Shown here: in pieces, positions 22,755 to 34,572 of the stretch
Layout of the letters: each line of letters begins with the position of its first letter
How positions within the stretch are numbered: the first letter of the stretch is position 1
Notes under the pieces: model-generated
The model's input: only the letters and a program-made list of their open reading frames with translations
The model's database searches: none
What the model was told of the DNA's origin: nothing
Assembly: GCA_034509735.1 (NCBI GenBank)
Contig: JACGWO010000012.1
Coordinates: 1,736,001-1,800,000 of the forward strand
Source of the DNA: Sesamum alatum
Taxonomy: Eukaryota > Streptophyta > Magnoliopsida > Lamiales > Pedaliaceae
Direction of reading: 5' to 3'
Length of the DNA stretch: 64,000 bases
Translations under genes and position numbers: made by a program

Positions 22755-25142
22755 TTAATAAGTGATGGAAGATGAAGATCTAGTGCTCATTTTCAGGGGA
22801 GTTTTAGAAGGGGATGTACCTTTGGCACCTTTACCTTTGTTATTGGGTCTCCTTGAAGATGTTGTTTCTCCTGTGGACTTCTTGTGTTTCTGGGTGGAGT
22901 TGGCTTCGGTTAGGATGGTCTCTTGTATTATGGCCTCCATATCTTGAGATGACGGGGTGGCTTCTCCTTGTGCCTCCATGATGTTGTCATCTCTTTGTCT
23001 CTCAAGTGAGTCTGCCACCTCCTCTGGGGTGGATGATACCTCTTCATGAGGGTTGTGGACTTGGAGTTGCAGGTCTCCTCCTCCAGGTGGGCTAGAGCTT
23101 GATACCTGTTGGAAATAGGAGTATGGTCCTCTATTTTTTGACTGTTCTTAGCCATATCAGAGGGATGTCCAATTCTTAGAGTCTTACTAGCTCTTTGTTG
23201 CCTGTTTCTATCAAAAAGATCATTTAAAGCTTCAATCTCTTCAATAATGCATTTATCATTGTTTGTTTGATGTTTTCCAAATCCCAATTTTTATCTAGAA
23301 GGTCGACAAGCAACGAATCATCATAGTTAAAGTCTTCCTGATTTTCTATGATGTAGTTAGACTTGCTAGTGTCCATTATGTTCCTGTTGAAGTGCAGGTT
23401 TTCAGCAGCATATGTGGTGTGTGCGTTTTGGGTGGGGGTGGCTTTGGTATCAAACTGAAGTTGGTTATCAGCAGCATGCATGTTATGAGAAGACGCAACA
23501 TAATTTTTAGCAGCAAGGACACCAACATCATTAGACATAACAGTGTTGTTAGGGAATGGGGTAGGGTGACTAGAGGTTGTGTGCTTTTTGTGGGCAGAAA
23601 AGTATGTCCCATTTTGATGAGGATTGGCTTCAGCCTCCTGGACAGCATTAGAACAGACAACATGCATATTTCGAGAAGTATCAATGTTAGTCACATTTGG
23701 TGCAACAATGTTCACAGTGGGTGCAGTCTCAACAGCATCAGCAGTATTCACTTGAAATTCAACCATATCAGAGACAGAAACTTTTGCAGATAAAGCAGTT
23801 TTAGGCACAGAATTAGATGATATATTAGTAGTAGGCATATTTTCAGTCATAGCAAGATTGCTCACATGCACAACATTAGGATAATCCCCATCATTGGTCA
23901 TATGTGTTGATACCGACATCACAGTTTACCCCTTATTAGTAGAGACACCAGAATTGTTCCTACTAGTTCCATTATAGCAGAATTAAATGCATTCTCAGCA
24001 ACAGATGTATTCGCAAGTTTGTTAGTCATACTAGATGTAGCCACATTTCCAGTAAGTGTTGATTCAGGCACACAATTGTCTAAAGCAATAATAGCAAGCG
24101 TATCATTAACAACATCAACATTATAACCAGCAGGGCAAGAAGCCATGTCAACCGAATTAGTGACATTATAATGAGCAGAAATGTTACCAGATTTTCCAGC
24201 TTCCACTGACCAGATCTATCAGAATCAGGATTCTGCATATTATCAACAGGGGACTGGAATAGGACTCTCTTCCCTTTGTTTTTCCCAACTATAGGAGCTT
24301 CAACTGGTATAGAACTCGTTCTATTGTCAGATGTGGATTTTAATGCACAAGAGTTTTGTTCATGTCCTGAATGTTTACATAAAGCACAGTAAAGAGGACA
24401 GGTCTCATAAATAATTCCTTGCCTAATGGTGATATCCTTGAATTCAAAAAAGATTGCATGTGTACGAGGGGCTGTAAGGTCAAGTTCTACACAGACACGG
24501 GCTAGGCTAGGTCTCGTTAGGTCCACAGTTGGTTCATCCATTCTGAGGGGCTTACCTATTAGCTTTGCTATACTAAATAGAGCTCTTTTTTCAAATAAGT
24601 GGCATGGGAGGCAGGGAATTTTACCCACACAGGGGCAATCAGGGATCAATTTGAGGGTTAAACGTCAGTGTCCACTTAAACACCCTCATATGGTATTGAT
24701 CAAACGTCCAGTCTCCTCTTAGCCATATTCTCCAATAGTCTTCCTCATGAGATAGATGGATTAAGACATGTTTAACATTATTGACTCCAACATTGACCAA
24801 ACCTCTCAAGCCAAGCTTAATAATCCGGTTACGAAGAAAACCAATATTAGGCAAACCATGATCAAACTTACCCACCATAGCATATTTGAGGCGATCAGCA
24901 AGAGTGTTGTCGATTTCCTCCTTCGAGAAGGAGATACCTGGTTCGCCCCTGAAAGATGCAATTCTGCCCATGGAAGCACCAGCCTCATAATTGAATGTTT
25001 TCTTGGCAGCCCTTGCAGGGTCAAAATGGAGGTGAGCACCTCAATTCTATTAGACCACAGTGGAATATGATCTTTTCGCCGTCGGCGCCGCTGGAGTAGG
25101 AGGGTCAGGAGGGGGTAGTATAGCTGGATTGGAATCCGCCAT
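22755..25142 (-). pseudogene. LINE ORF1 (DUF4283-type RNA-binding protein with CCHC knuckle)
   Basis: ORF1 proteins of plant L1 elements coat the element RNA. The start MADSNPAILPPP is at 25142, followed by a Pro-rich N-terminus and KRSYSTVV, typical of this class, then a stop. From 24971 the DUF4283 region reads GEPGISFSKEEIDNTLADRL and VLIHLSHEEDYWRIWLRGDW. After a one-base frameshift the zinc knuckle CPLYCALCKHSGHEQNSC follows near 24390-24340. A long Asn/Thr-rich middle (23922-23224) and a basic Lys/Ser-rich C-terminus (ending SKTPLKMSTRSSSSITY at 22755) complete it. At least five frame breaks. The stop is directly followed by the ORF2 start. Confidence 0.8.
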
Positions 25143-25524
25143 GGTCAGAAAGGCATGTGAGGAGCAGAGAAGTGAGGCAGTTTGTGTGATGGGGGCTGAG
25201 GGATTGAGGGAGGTGAGGGAAGGAGAAGCGGGGAAGATTTTTCCCAAATAGTGGCGGACCTGGAGATGGTTGTTGCCGGAGAGATGCTAAGAGGTTGGCG
25301 GTGAGGTTTGGGGAGAATAGTGAGATGGTGGCGTGAGGGAGCGTGAGGGACGAAGGAGTTGAGTTGATCGGGGAAGGGGTAGGTAGTGAGGGGAGGGTTC
25401 GGCCGCCGGCGTGGAGTGCCGGCAACGGTGGGCAGGGGCGCAGGGCGGAGCAGCTGTGTGATTTTCCACACTCAGTGTGTGTGAGTCGTCATTTTAGAGA
25501 GAGAAAAATTTTGACCCTTTTTTT
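25143..25524 (-). promoter_or_regulatory. LINE 5' UTR (internal promoter region)
   Basis: This is a C/T-rich, GC-richer segment between the right TSD and the ORF1 ATG. On the minus strand it is full of CT, CCA and CTC runs and lacks a TATA box, as expected of L1 5' UTRs that carry an internal promoter. Several long open frames cross it on both strands but reflect composition only. Confidence 0.5.
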
Positions 25525-25534
25525 GTACAGGGGA
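25525..25534 (+). repeat. LINE target-site duplication, right copy
   Basis: gtacagggga, the partner of 3367-3376. It marks the 5' end of the LINE. Confidence 0.85.
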
Positions 25535-25860
25535 CATGTTATTAAGCGTTACTTCGGAGTACTGAAGAAGAGGTTTTCAATATTGTAGTGGGGGATGCCG
25601 AGCTAGCTTGTTCAGCACTGAGTGGATCTAGTGATTGCCTATTGTACACTCCACAACTTCATCCGTAAGTTCAGCCATGACAACGTCATCTTCAACGAAC
25701 CAGAAGATGACATTCCGCCAGACATGGATGCGTTTTTACCATCGGGGACACTCGACCGTAACCAAGATAGAAGCCGAACACACTTTTTAGGACAACATAG
25801 TGATGGAAATGGGCATCTTTAGATCCGAACTAGGAAATGTCGTCATTAATGCTCCTACGA
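25525..25860 (+). pseudogene. PIF/Harbinger DDE transposase, 3' part
   Basis: This is the continuation of the transposase interrupted at 3376. The frame starts inside the duplicated target site and reads RGHVIKRYFGVLKKRFSIL, the conserved block after the catalytic Glu region, then after a frameshift MDLVIAYCTLHNFIRKFS, the conserved C-terminal 'CILHNFIR' block, and an acidic tail. Joined to the left part, the protein would run from YHLVEYRG straight into HVIKRYFG. Roughly 25 residues normally found between these blocks, including the third catalytic acid, are therefore absent, so a deletion probably preceded the LINE insertion or came with it. Confidence 0.75.
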
Positions 25861-26088
25861 GCCAGTAGTGGCTATGTACTAAAAGATATTATAACTTGTT
25901 TTATGGGACTAAATATTGACGTGTAGCTTACTTTAGTCTATCACAAATTTATTGATGTAATTTTTTGTCATACACGTTTCGTACGCACATCATTATTTCA
26001 ATATTAGAAGTATTGTCCAAGCAGGTTGAATACATCTCATCCAACTGTCTAACCTTATTTTTTGATGAAAAGATAATTTTGTTGTAGT

Positions 26089-26440
26089 CATGGCCTACCG
26101 TCAGTCATTGCAGATCGCGGGGTACCCACAGGAGGACCACTGGACATTAGAGATGGAACGGCGTTTCAAGTGGATGATTGTTGATGCTAATGCAGCTTCT
26201 CCCATGAATAAGGATGAACATGCCGAGGGACAAATATCGATCTAGGCCGGTTCATTATGCCGACACTTTGGCTACCACTACACAAGGGTGCAGGTACGTA
26301 AAAAATTCTACGACTTGAAAGAGCAATTTCGGCAATTCCATGAAATTGCCCAGATACCAGGTATAGGATTTGATTGCACGACTATGTGGATTGAGTTTCC
26401 TAGGTATTTACGTGGACCAACTCAATGGTATGTAAACTAT
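26089..26440 (+). pseudogene. Second Myb/SANT-like domain fragment
   Basis: A frame opening at the ATG at 26091 reads MAYRQSLQIAGYPQEDHW, then EMERRFKWMIVDANA. A stop and frameshift near 26240 lead to HYTRVQVRKKFYDLKEQFRQ, then IAQIPGIGFD. The order (Trp/Phe-rich first helix, then 'VRKKFYDLKEQFRQF' and 'GIGFD') matches plant Myb/SANT-like domains of Harbinger ORF1 proteins. It follows the transposase remains by about 230 bp, so it is either a downstream accessory gene of the same element or part of a neighbouring one. Broken, no partner domains. Confidence 0.5.
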
Positions 26441-27839
26441 TCATAACATGCTTATTTACATTCTATGCTATACAGTGTCGAGTTGTATATCTTATGAAAC
26501 GTTGTTTATTAATTTGCACTATAAACAGATCTTCCCCATGGTGTCACATTACTTCGTATACCTAGAGCCCCACTATACAAGCATTCTCGAGGTGTTGGGC
26601 CCAGATCGAGGGCGACGTGCATTTTCAGTGGAACATAGTGATGGACATCATGGTGACAATAGATCTGTCGAGCGTAGCTCCCACAGGGGCGGCCCAGACG
26701 CCTTATAATTTCGGATTCTAATGCCCAATCCGTATAGTCACACACTCATGTTGGGAGTTGGGATGTCAAGGGCCAGGTGGCATAGGTGGGTGATGGTCTG
26801 AGGATGAGGCGGAATGTGGCATTAGCACCTTGACGGAGCCTTGACATAGGATGCGGTGTTGGTGGAATTGGATCATGGATATCACGTCGGGGTGCAGTCA
26901 GACTGTGGAGGGCACGCGACTAGTGAGGGGGATAGTACCGCCGATCACGTTCGCCTCGGGAACCGCGACCGGGCCGGCCTGGAGATTCTTAAGCATCTAC
27001 TTGGACGCCTATATTATGCATTACTTGAATTGCACTTCATTTGATAATAAAATGTTGAAATTGGAATGACATGGACATGAGTTTGTGTTTATTTTTTTTC
27101 AGGCTGAATATGTAATCACTCTCACATAACTTATTTATGTTTGCGGAGAATTTTTCGTCGATTTTGGGTTGTATAAAGTTTTTTTTTGGGTTTTTGGGTG
27201 TGTATGTTCGATTGAATTTCAACTATTATTTAAATAATTTAGACAAATGTTACTCTTAATGCCCTATAATTGTATGGAAGTGTAGAATTAGTTAAAAACA
27301 TTAGAATATGTGATTATTTAAAAAAAAAACACATCATATTTATTCTTCAAATAGTCTATTTAACTTTTGCAATCCGAATAAAATGTCCAGTAAAATTCTT
27401 AACCCATTTTTAGTGTGCATAGTATTAATTAATAAATATATAATTATTATTTATGAAATAAGAAAAATAATTTGAGTATGATTTTTCATACAAATATACA
27501 TACAACAACATATATGTATGATTAAAACAATGTACAAACAAACAAATATTAATATATACATATAAAAGAGACATGATTTGACAATGAATAGTGTTTTTTG
27601 TCTCCCAAGATACAAACCAAACATACAACACATTGTACACTATTTTAAGTTATTTCCAAAAATAAATCCAAACATACACACTATTTCTAACACACACTTA
27701 TTTATCTTTGGTTTCCTTTTTCTATTTTCACAAATCAAAACAAAATACTTCAAAAATGAATCCAAAGACAATGCTTTTTTTTCTATGAGTAAAATTCTTA
27801 ATACACCTCGTCCCCAATAACCCAACCCAACTTCCCTTT
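26441..27839. other. AT-rich spacer to the left of element D
   Basis: No gene recognised. A short open stretch at 26520-26708 has no motif I know. From 27060 onward the sequence is strongly AT-rich with T- and A-runs. It ends with the TSD ccttt (27835-27839) of element D; the same genomic flank resumes after 56849. Confidence 0.5.
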
Positions 27840-30044
27840 TGAAGGACAAGCGGATCCGCCCGGGAGCGCGAGCGGAAGCGAGAAAGCGAGAAAAGTGTGT
27901 AAATTAAATCAAATCTAATTTAAAATACGAACCCCAAGGGTTGTTCCCTTGGGTGCTCAACCAGGCGTTCGATGTAGGATGTGTAAATATTGGAAATGAA
28001 TATTAAACACATTGGGCATAGATAAATATATATAATCAATCAAAGCGTAATAAACCGTTACCTTTGATTGTTTAGCGTATGCTCCCGGCTACTTGTGTTG
28101 TTCCTTCTCCGGAATGCTCACGAAATCCAAATGTATGGATTCTCCAAAGGTGATCCACACCACACCGGAAGAAACACACGTTCGTCTTGCTAGAAAAGAA
28201 CGGGTTTAAGAAGGAATCGGTTTAAGAGAAGAACACTATGAATTAGTTCTCTCTTAAACTTACTTTGTTCTTCTTCTTGATTCAAAATCAAGTGAAGAAC
28301 ACAAGTGTGAGAGAGGGAGAGAGGGCCGAGAGTTGAGAGAGAGGAGAGGGATTTTGTCTTCTCTTTTTCCCAGAAAAAGATGAATAATGAATCACTTATG
28401 CTTGGTGTTTTATATTCTCATATATATACATAATTAATGTGATTATTGGAATGTGTCTAGGTTCATCCAAGGATGTCTAGATTCATTCCAATCAATCACC
28501 ATCAATTCTTCAATCAAGCCTACCAAAATTTATGGTATGATCAAATCATACCAAAAGGGAAGAGCTTGATTGGAGTTGATTTGTCTCTTTCCAAAAGAGA
28601 TAAGTCAACATACCACCTAGCATGAAACATGGCTGATTTTGCTTCCTCCAAGGGAGCATGTCGGCCATGTTTAAATAAGGAAGAAGTCCAACTTCTTCCT
28701 ATTCCAAAATAGAAATTATTTCTCCTCTCGAGTAAATTTAACGGACCGGGTTTTATCGTAATCCAATTATGACGAACCCAACATTAAATCCAATTTAATG
28801 TCCATTTAAATTATTCTCGTTGATCTTTTAATCCAATTAAAAGATCCAACGTCTCAATGTCTCAACTTTCCATATTTAATCGAAAATTCAATTTATCGAT
28901 TAAATGAAAGCCCGATACAATATCGGCCCGTCCATCCAATGGACTTTCCCTTAAGTAATCCAATTACTTATTTATCCTTCGTGATTGACTCCAAGTCGAT
29001 CTCTCAACCTCCTCGGTGATTTATGTGTGACCCTTTAGGTTCACCCTCAGCTAAACTTGGGCCCGTGTCCCACAAGGGCCCGTTACCATGGGTGGCCGTC
29101 TAGCAACGGTCCATGGCACTAGAGACTAGGTGAATTGGCATGAACATTTAGGCGCCGATTTCGTACGGGTACGATCCTTCCGTCTACCGTCTCCCGGCCT
29201 TAGTTTAGGGTATGGAATTGGGCATCGGTTCCCATCATTGACTAGGCATCTATGCTTAATACTCGAGACCACGTATGCTTCATTGCGTCGACACAGGAAA
29301 CCATTCCCTGTTCGACCAACCACTATGGCCACAGCTTCAAACAACATGAACGTGTCTCCGAGTGTATAGGAGATACCTCTGTCACATACTGACAGGGGAC
29401 GGATCCTCTTCTTGGAATCCACTGTCCTTACTACATATTCCGACTGCACTGGACAAGGCTTATGATAATCATCTTACAGAATGATTACCTCTCGCCAGAT
29501 CCAAGATACAGCCATCATGTGCACGCGACTGCCATGATCCCTCAAGTCTGAGGATTACTCCCGTACTATCGGAACCGGGGAAAACCAATCATACCAACCA
29601 AGCCTCCAAGGCTTCCATATGATGATCCCCGCCAGTCAGTCCAGTCGGCTCGACCCCAGTCGGCCAACCCATCAAGATCGTGTAGGCGTCCCACACCTGT
29701 CGCCAATGAACACGACTCTTGACGCAAGTCTCAATAGGACTCTCGATGCCCTGTCTCGAGGTCCTCGACTTGGAATGTTTCAGACCCAACTCTTAATCAG
29801 TTGGTTTCATGAGCACCATCCAATGCGTGGCCCAACTGCACGAGTTGTTATCCATGGTCTGTGGGCTTTGTTGCGATATAAGTTAAACACCGTTTTAACA
29901 AATGTAATATGAGCGCAACAAAGAAGGTACCATTGGTGACGAACACTCATCTTATTCATCACATAATAATATTACATTTACATCAAGTTGTCAGATAGGT
30001 TACAATCGCCAAACCTATTGGCTTTCTGGTCACCTATTTTAACA
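27840..30044 (-). repeat. Element D 3' LTR
   Basis: 2205 bp, reading TGTTAAAATAGGTGACCAG from 30044 and ending CCTTCA at 27840 on the minus strand. Relative to B and C it has a ~21-bp deletion near 29703, in the block 'cgccgatgaaacacggcac'. It contains the hairpin row at about 28755-28970. Confidence 0.9.
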
Positions 30045-30058
30045 ATCTCCCACTTGAC
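30045..30058 (-). promoter_or_regulatory. Element D polypurine tract
   Basis: Minus strand ggtcaagtgggagat directly abuts the 3' LTR. It is the same as in family 1. Confidence 0.75.
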
Positions 30059-32694
30059 CTAAAGCCAATCACCCATTGACCTCAAACCTCTTATTCAGAT
30101 GGTGAGTGTGGGCAACTTGCGACATGGGCTTAGCAAGTGGATCTGCTATGTTTTCTGCGGAGCTGACTCGGTCCAACCGAACGTCACTCGTGCTACCCAT
30201 CTCTCTAAGCAGATAGTAACGTCTAAGAATATGCTTGGATCGTGATGAGATCTCGGTTCCTTTGCTAGCGCTATCGCCCCGTTGTTATCATAAAAGATAA
30301 TTACAGGCTTAGCAATTCTAGGTACTACATCCAACCCTTGGATGTAGCTTATCAACCAAACCACTCCTTAGCAGCTTCCAAAGCCGCTATATATTCAAAA
30401 CTCTATGGTGGAGTCCGCCGTGGTAGCTTGCTTGGAACCCTTCCAAGTAACCACGCCACCATTTAGTCTAAATACAAAACCATACTGAGACTTGGCATCA
30501 TCGTCATCTGACTGGAAGCTAGCGTCGCTATAGCCTTCCAGTATCAACTCTCCACCGCCGTAGATCAAGAACCAGTCCTTAGTCCTTTTCAGGTACTTCA
30601 GGATAGTCTTGACTGCACTGCAGTGTGCCTCCCCGGCACATGACTGATATCGACTTGTTACGCTCAGAGCGAAAGCCACATCAGGTCTAGTGTATTGAAC
30701 AGCATACTGTATGCTGCCTACGGCTGAAGCATAGCGGATGTCCAACATCCTTTTAAGCTCCTCATCAGTCTTAGGAGACTACTTCTTGGATAACTTAATT
30801 CCATGGCTCATAGGAAGGAATCCTCGTTTTGAGTTCTCCATCTTGAATCTCTTCAAGACTTTCTCAATATACGAGGACTGGGCCATTCCTAACATCCTAC
30901 TAGATCTATCCCTGTAGATCTTGATGCCAAGGATGTATGATGCCTCGCCCATATCCTTCATGGAGAATTGCGTTGACAACCAAGCTTTAGTGGTACCTAA
31001 CATCTTAGCATCATTCCCAATTAGCAAGATGTCATCCACGTAAACCACCAGAAACGCAACTGAGCTCCCACTGATCTTCTTGTATACACAAGGATCGGAC
31101 TCGTTCTTGATGAAATCATATCCCCGTATGACTTCATCAAAACATATGTTCCAGCTTCGGGAAGCTTGTTTGAGGCCATAGATGGACCTTTGGATACAGC
31201 AGACCTTCTGCTCTTCTCCAACAGTTGTGAAACCTTCTGGCTGATCCATATAGATCTCTTCCTCTACAAAACCATTGAGGAAGGCCGTTTTCACGTCCAT
31301 CTGCCATATTTCATAGTCATACCATACTGCTATGGCAAGAAGTATCCGAATGGACTTGGCCTTTGCTACGGGCGAATAGGTTTCCTCAAAATCGATCCCG
31401 GGTCGTTGAGTGTAACCTTTCGCCACAAGCCTGGCTTTGAAGGTTGTAACCTCCCCGTCAGCTCCAAGCTTACGTTTGTAGACCCATTTACACCCTACGG
31501 GTTTAACCCCTTTGGGTGGATCTACTAGGGTCCAAACCTTGTTTGTACCCATCGAGTCCATCTCGAATTTCATGGCCTCAAGCCACTTGTCTAAATCGAT
31601 GTCCGACATCGCTTCTCCGTATGTCTTTGGATCATTATCCAACTGACCGGTCAAGCCCATAAATCCATACCTATCAGGTTCATGGGATACTCTGGCCGGC
31701 CTACGGAGGATTGGAACAATATCAGTGGGAACCACTGGCTCAGATGTCACTGCCGCCTCATGGGATACCTCGCTTGATTCCTCAAGGAGTACCTCATCGC
31801 GTCGACTATCCGATGGAAAACCTTTTTCCAAGAACATTACGTTTTCGCGAGACAAAAACCTTTTGCTCGGAGGGATCATAGAAATAATGCCCCCCAATTT
31901 CTTTTGGATAGCCGATGAACCTGTATAAACTAGACCTTGAGTCCAGTTTATCTCCCACTAATCTCTTGACATATGCGGGGCAACCCCACACTTTCAAGTA
32001 TTTGTAGGAGGCAGGCTTGTCATGCCATATCTCATATGGCGTCTGGGATACCTTTTTAGATGGCGCCAAGTTCAAAACTTTGGCCGCTGTCTCAAGAGCG
32101 TATCCCCGGAAGGAAAGGGGAAGTTCGGTAAAACTCATCATGGACCGGACCATGTCCAACAAGGTCGCTATTCCTCCTTTCAGACACACCATTAAGCTGT
32201 GGTGTTCCAGGAGGGGTCCACTGAGAGAGAATCTCATTCTCTTTTAGATAATCAGTAAACTCACCACTCAAATACACCAAAGGGCTTTGATCTTTCGACC
32301 TGTTTGGTTCTCTACTTCAAGTTTGTATTCCTTAAACCTTCCAAAGGCTTCAGACTTGTACCTCATCAGGTAAACATAATCATACCGTGAGTGATCATCG
32401 GTAAAGGTTATGAAGTACGAGTACCCACCTCTAGCCTGAGTATTTAGTGGACCACAGACATCTGTATAGATCAAGTCCAACAGACCACTGGCTAGCGTAC
32501 TTTGTCCAACAAAGGGTTTCTTGGTCATCTTTCCCTTCAGAAAGGATTCGCAGGTCGGTAGGTTGTCCAAATCATCTATTCTAGACTCTTTGAGTCCACC
32601 AACCTTCTTATCCTATCTTTAGAGATATGACCTAACCTCGCATGCCATATCTGTGCGTTATTATGATCATCACGTTTTCGTTTGTGTTTCACGG
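30059..32694 (-). pseudogene. Element D pol without protease (INT, RT, RNase H)
   Basis: After the deletion joint the sequence resumes in the pre-integrase region (HKRKRDD, then IWHARLGHISKDRIRRLV, TCESFLKGKMTKKPF). In this zinc domain the second C-x2-C pair reads C-E-S-F, so one Cys ligand is lost. The integrase core has YTDVCGPLNTQARGGYSYF and TFTDDHSRYDY. From 31897 a long frame covers the linker and [42 protein letters not shown] and VYVDDILLIGND with both Asp. A TAG interrupts after GIKLSKK. RNase H continues in two more frames (SDASFQSDDDDAKSQYGF; FYDNNGAIALAKEPRSHH). The final TAG is at 30059-30061. Confidence 0.8.
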
Positions 32695-33592
32695 TCATAA
32701 TCCAATTAGACCGTTGAACACAAACATACCTAGATTGGAGATCAGTTGTGGGCACTCCCTCTTCAAATGTCCTTTTCCTTGGCAATTCATGCAGACATCA
32801 TTTGCCTTGGACCGCTGAGAACCATGGGCCTTTCCTTTTTCCTTTGCTCGGTCCAACCGGAGCAATAGGGATGCCCGGAGCGCGAGCAAGGGCCGCAACT
32901 GTCTTCCCTTTGCCCTTCTTCCTCTTCCAGCGTCCGACCCTCTTGCCATTCGCTTTGGAGGTCGAAGCCTCTCCTATCAATACCGCCGGCGCCGACTTGA
33001 GGGTCGTTGCCTCGTATTGGACCAGCATATTAATCAACTCATGAATAGACTTCTCAAGCCCGTTCATGTTGTAGTTTACAACAAACAGGTCATAGGATGG
33101 AGGAAGCGACTGGAGGATCACGTCAATGTACGTGTCATTGTTAAGCCCAGCTTTAAGGTCCTCAAGTTTCTCCACTAGGGAGAGCATCTTGACCCCATGA
33201 CTTTGTACAGACGCTCCTTCAGCAAGCTTGGTGCCAAAGAATGCTTTTGTGGCGCAATATCTAATATGCCTATCCGGAACTGCATAAACCTCGTTCATGC
33301 GGAGCATTATGGCGGAGACGTTGTCCAGCCTCTCATACTGCTTCTGGATATCGTTAGACATCGAAGCCAGTATGATACTGCGTACTTTCCGGTTGTCCTC
33401 ATGCCATTTCTCGAACGTCAAACGTTCTTCAGCCGTGGACCCCTACGGTAAGTCGCTCGGTGGCGGCTCATCCAAGACGTAGCCTTGGTTCTCGAAATTG
33501 AGGACAATCCTCAGGTTTCTCAGCCAGTCCGAGTAGTTCGTTCCGTTGAATTTGTTAGTCTCGAGAATCATGGTTAATGGGTTCTTAGACAT
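32695..33592 (-). pseudogene. Element D gag
   Basis: The gag start lies at 33592 (MSKNPLTMILETNKFNGTNY). A TAG stop interrupts the N-terminal region near 33446, where E and F have a GAA codon (PEGST). The frame then runs from 33421: KWHEDNRKVRSIILASMSND, KAFFGTKLAEGASVQSHG, KLEDLKAGLNNDTYIDVILQ, KSIHELINMLVQYEATTLKS. A Lys-rich tail follows, and after a frameshift the CCHC knuckle CMNCQGKGHLKREC (near 32770). Gag then runs straight into a joint: the protease region is missing. Confidence 0.82.
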
Positions 33593-34572
33593 ATCTACAT
33601 TAATGAAAATGTAAAGCAGAAATTAGCAGATGATGGTAATATTATTGTTCAAGTTGAAGACTTGGTCTTTTAGTCTTTAAGCCTTCCACTATTTATACAA
33701 AAGTCTGCCACTCTCAAGTGGAGTTTCCGAAAACCATTTTCTAGTGGGCTTAGGATCCACAAGCGTAATCTCCATGCCCCGCTTTTACGATTCACATGAA
33801 GAAGACCTCGTGGGAGATATCTAATATCATTCTCATCCAATGAGATTCCCAAGATATTTTGCCTCACCTATTCACATGATTCCGAAGACTCCAAACGAAC
33901 CATGTTACTCAGTGTTGGGCCCGACCCATCAACCAAATCATGCCTCAAACTGTCGCCCCCCACGACTCGTGAGACAGGAAAACAGCGAGAGCAGTCTTTT
34001 TGTTCACAACAATGGTGCAGCTTTCCCCTAGTCCAAGTGTGCCACGACTCGTGAGACCACACTTGGGTAGTGGTAGCTTCGTCACCACATTGCTGTGGAT
34101 GGAAGGCTCGGACAGATCAAAATACCATTCTGATCCAAGTCCGTTTTGGGCCTAATACTTAATTTGGTCCAACCAAATGAGAGTTCGAGTGTGATCGAGA
34201 CCTCATCACATTATGGTGTTTTAGCATGCATAAATATCCAATATTTAAAGCGATAAATAAATACGCCGCATGCATAAAACATAGCATACCCCTGTTAGGA
34301 TGATCATAAGCCCAACCTATGCGACCCACTGAGTCCGCAGTGAGTCTATGGTCTGTCTAGGGTGGTCCTAAATTATTACAATAATAATATACCCATTGTC
34401 ATTCCAATGGCCCTTGAAGTGCTTCTTGTTTCACGCCTTGATGCTCCTCCTTGGGGTCTCCGACTCCAATTGCTTGTTAAAATTAAAACCTCACCAATCC
34501 TATCTACTCTCATTACAACTGAAAGTAATACATTGGTAATAAAGAAAACAAGCCTTAACATCATGAGGATGA
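33593..34572 (-). other. Element D leader, gag-proximal half
   Basis: Untranslated, colinear with the leaders of A, E and F. It contains both cacgactcgtg palindromes (33961-33971 and 34043-34053) and the diverged inverted-repeat arm ggatgatcataagccc (34298-34313). Element E inserted at its right end. A likely GT/AG signal was not found. Confidence 0.65.

Larger units (their letters stand above)
3377..25524 (-). mobile_element. L1-type plant LINE (about 7.5 kb without its insertions)
   Basis: The element reads on the minus strand: 5' UTR (25524-25143), ORF1 (25142-22755), ORF2 (22754 to 4000, in three pieces) and a 3' UTR ending in a poly(A) tail seen as a T-run at 3379-3390. It is flanked by a 10-bp TSD and lies within the Harbinger transposase. 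It has been split by solo LTR C (6026-8256) and copia element A (8676-21109). Removing these and one TSD copy each leaves about 7.47 kb, a normal length for a full plant L1. Both ORFs carry stops and frameshifts, so it is not autonomous. Confidence 0.85.

Noticed and set aside
25060..25470. Several Pro- or Gly-rich frames around the LINE start
   Set aside because: They are readings of the CT-rich 5' UTR. Only the frame from 25142 leads into recognisable ORF1 sequence.
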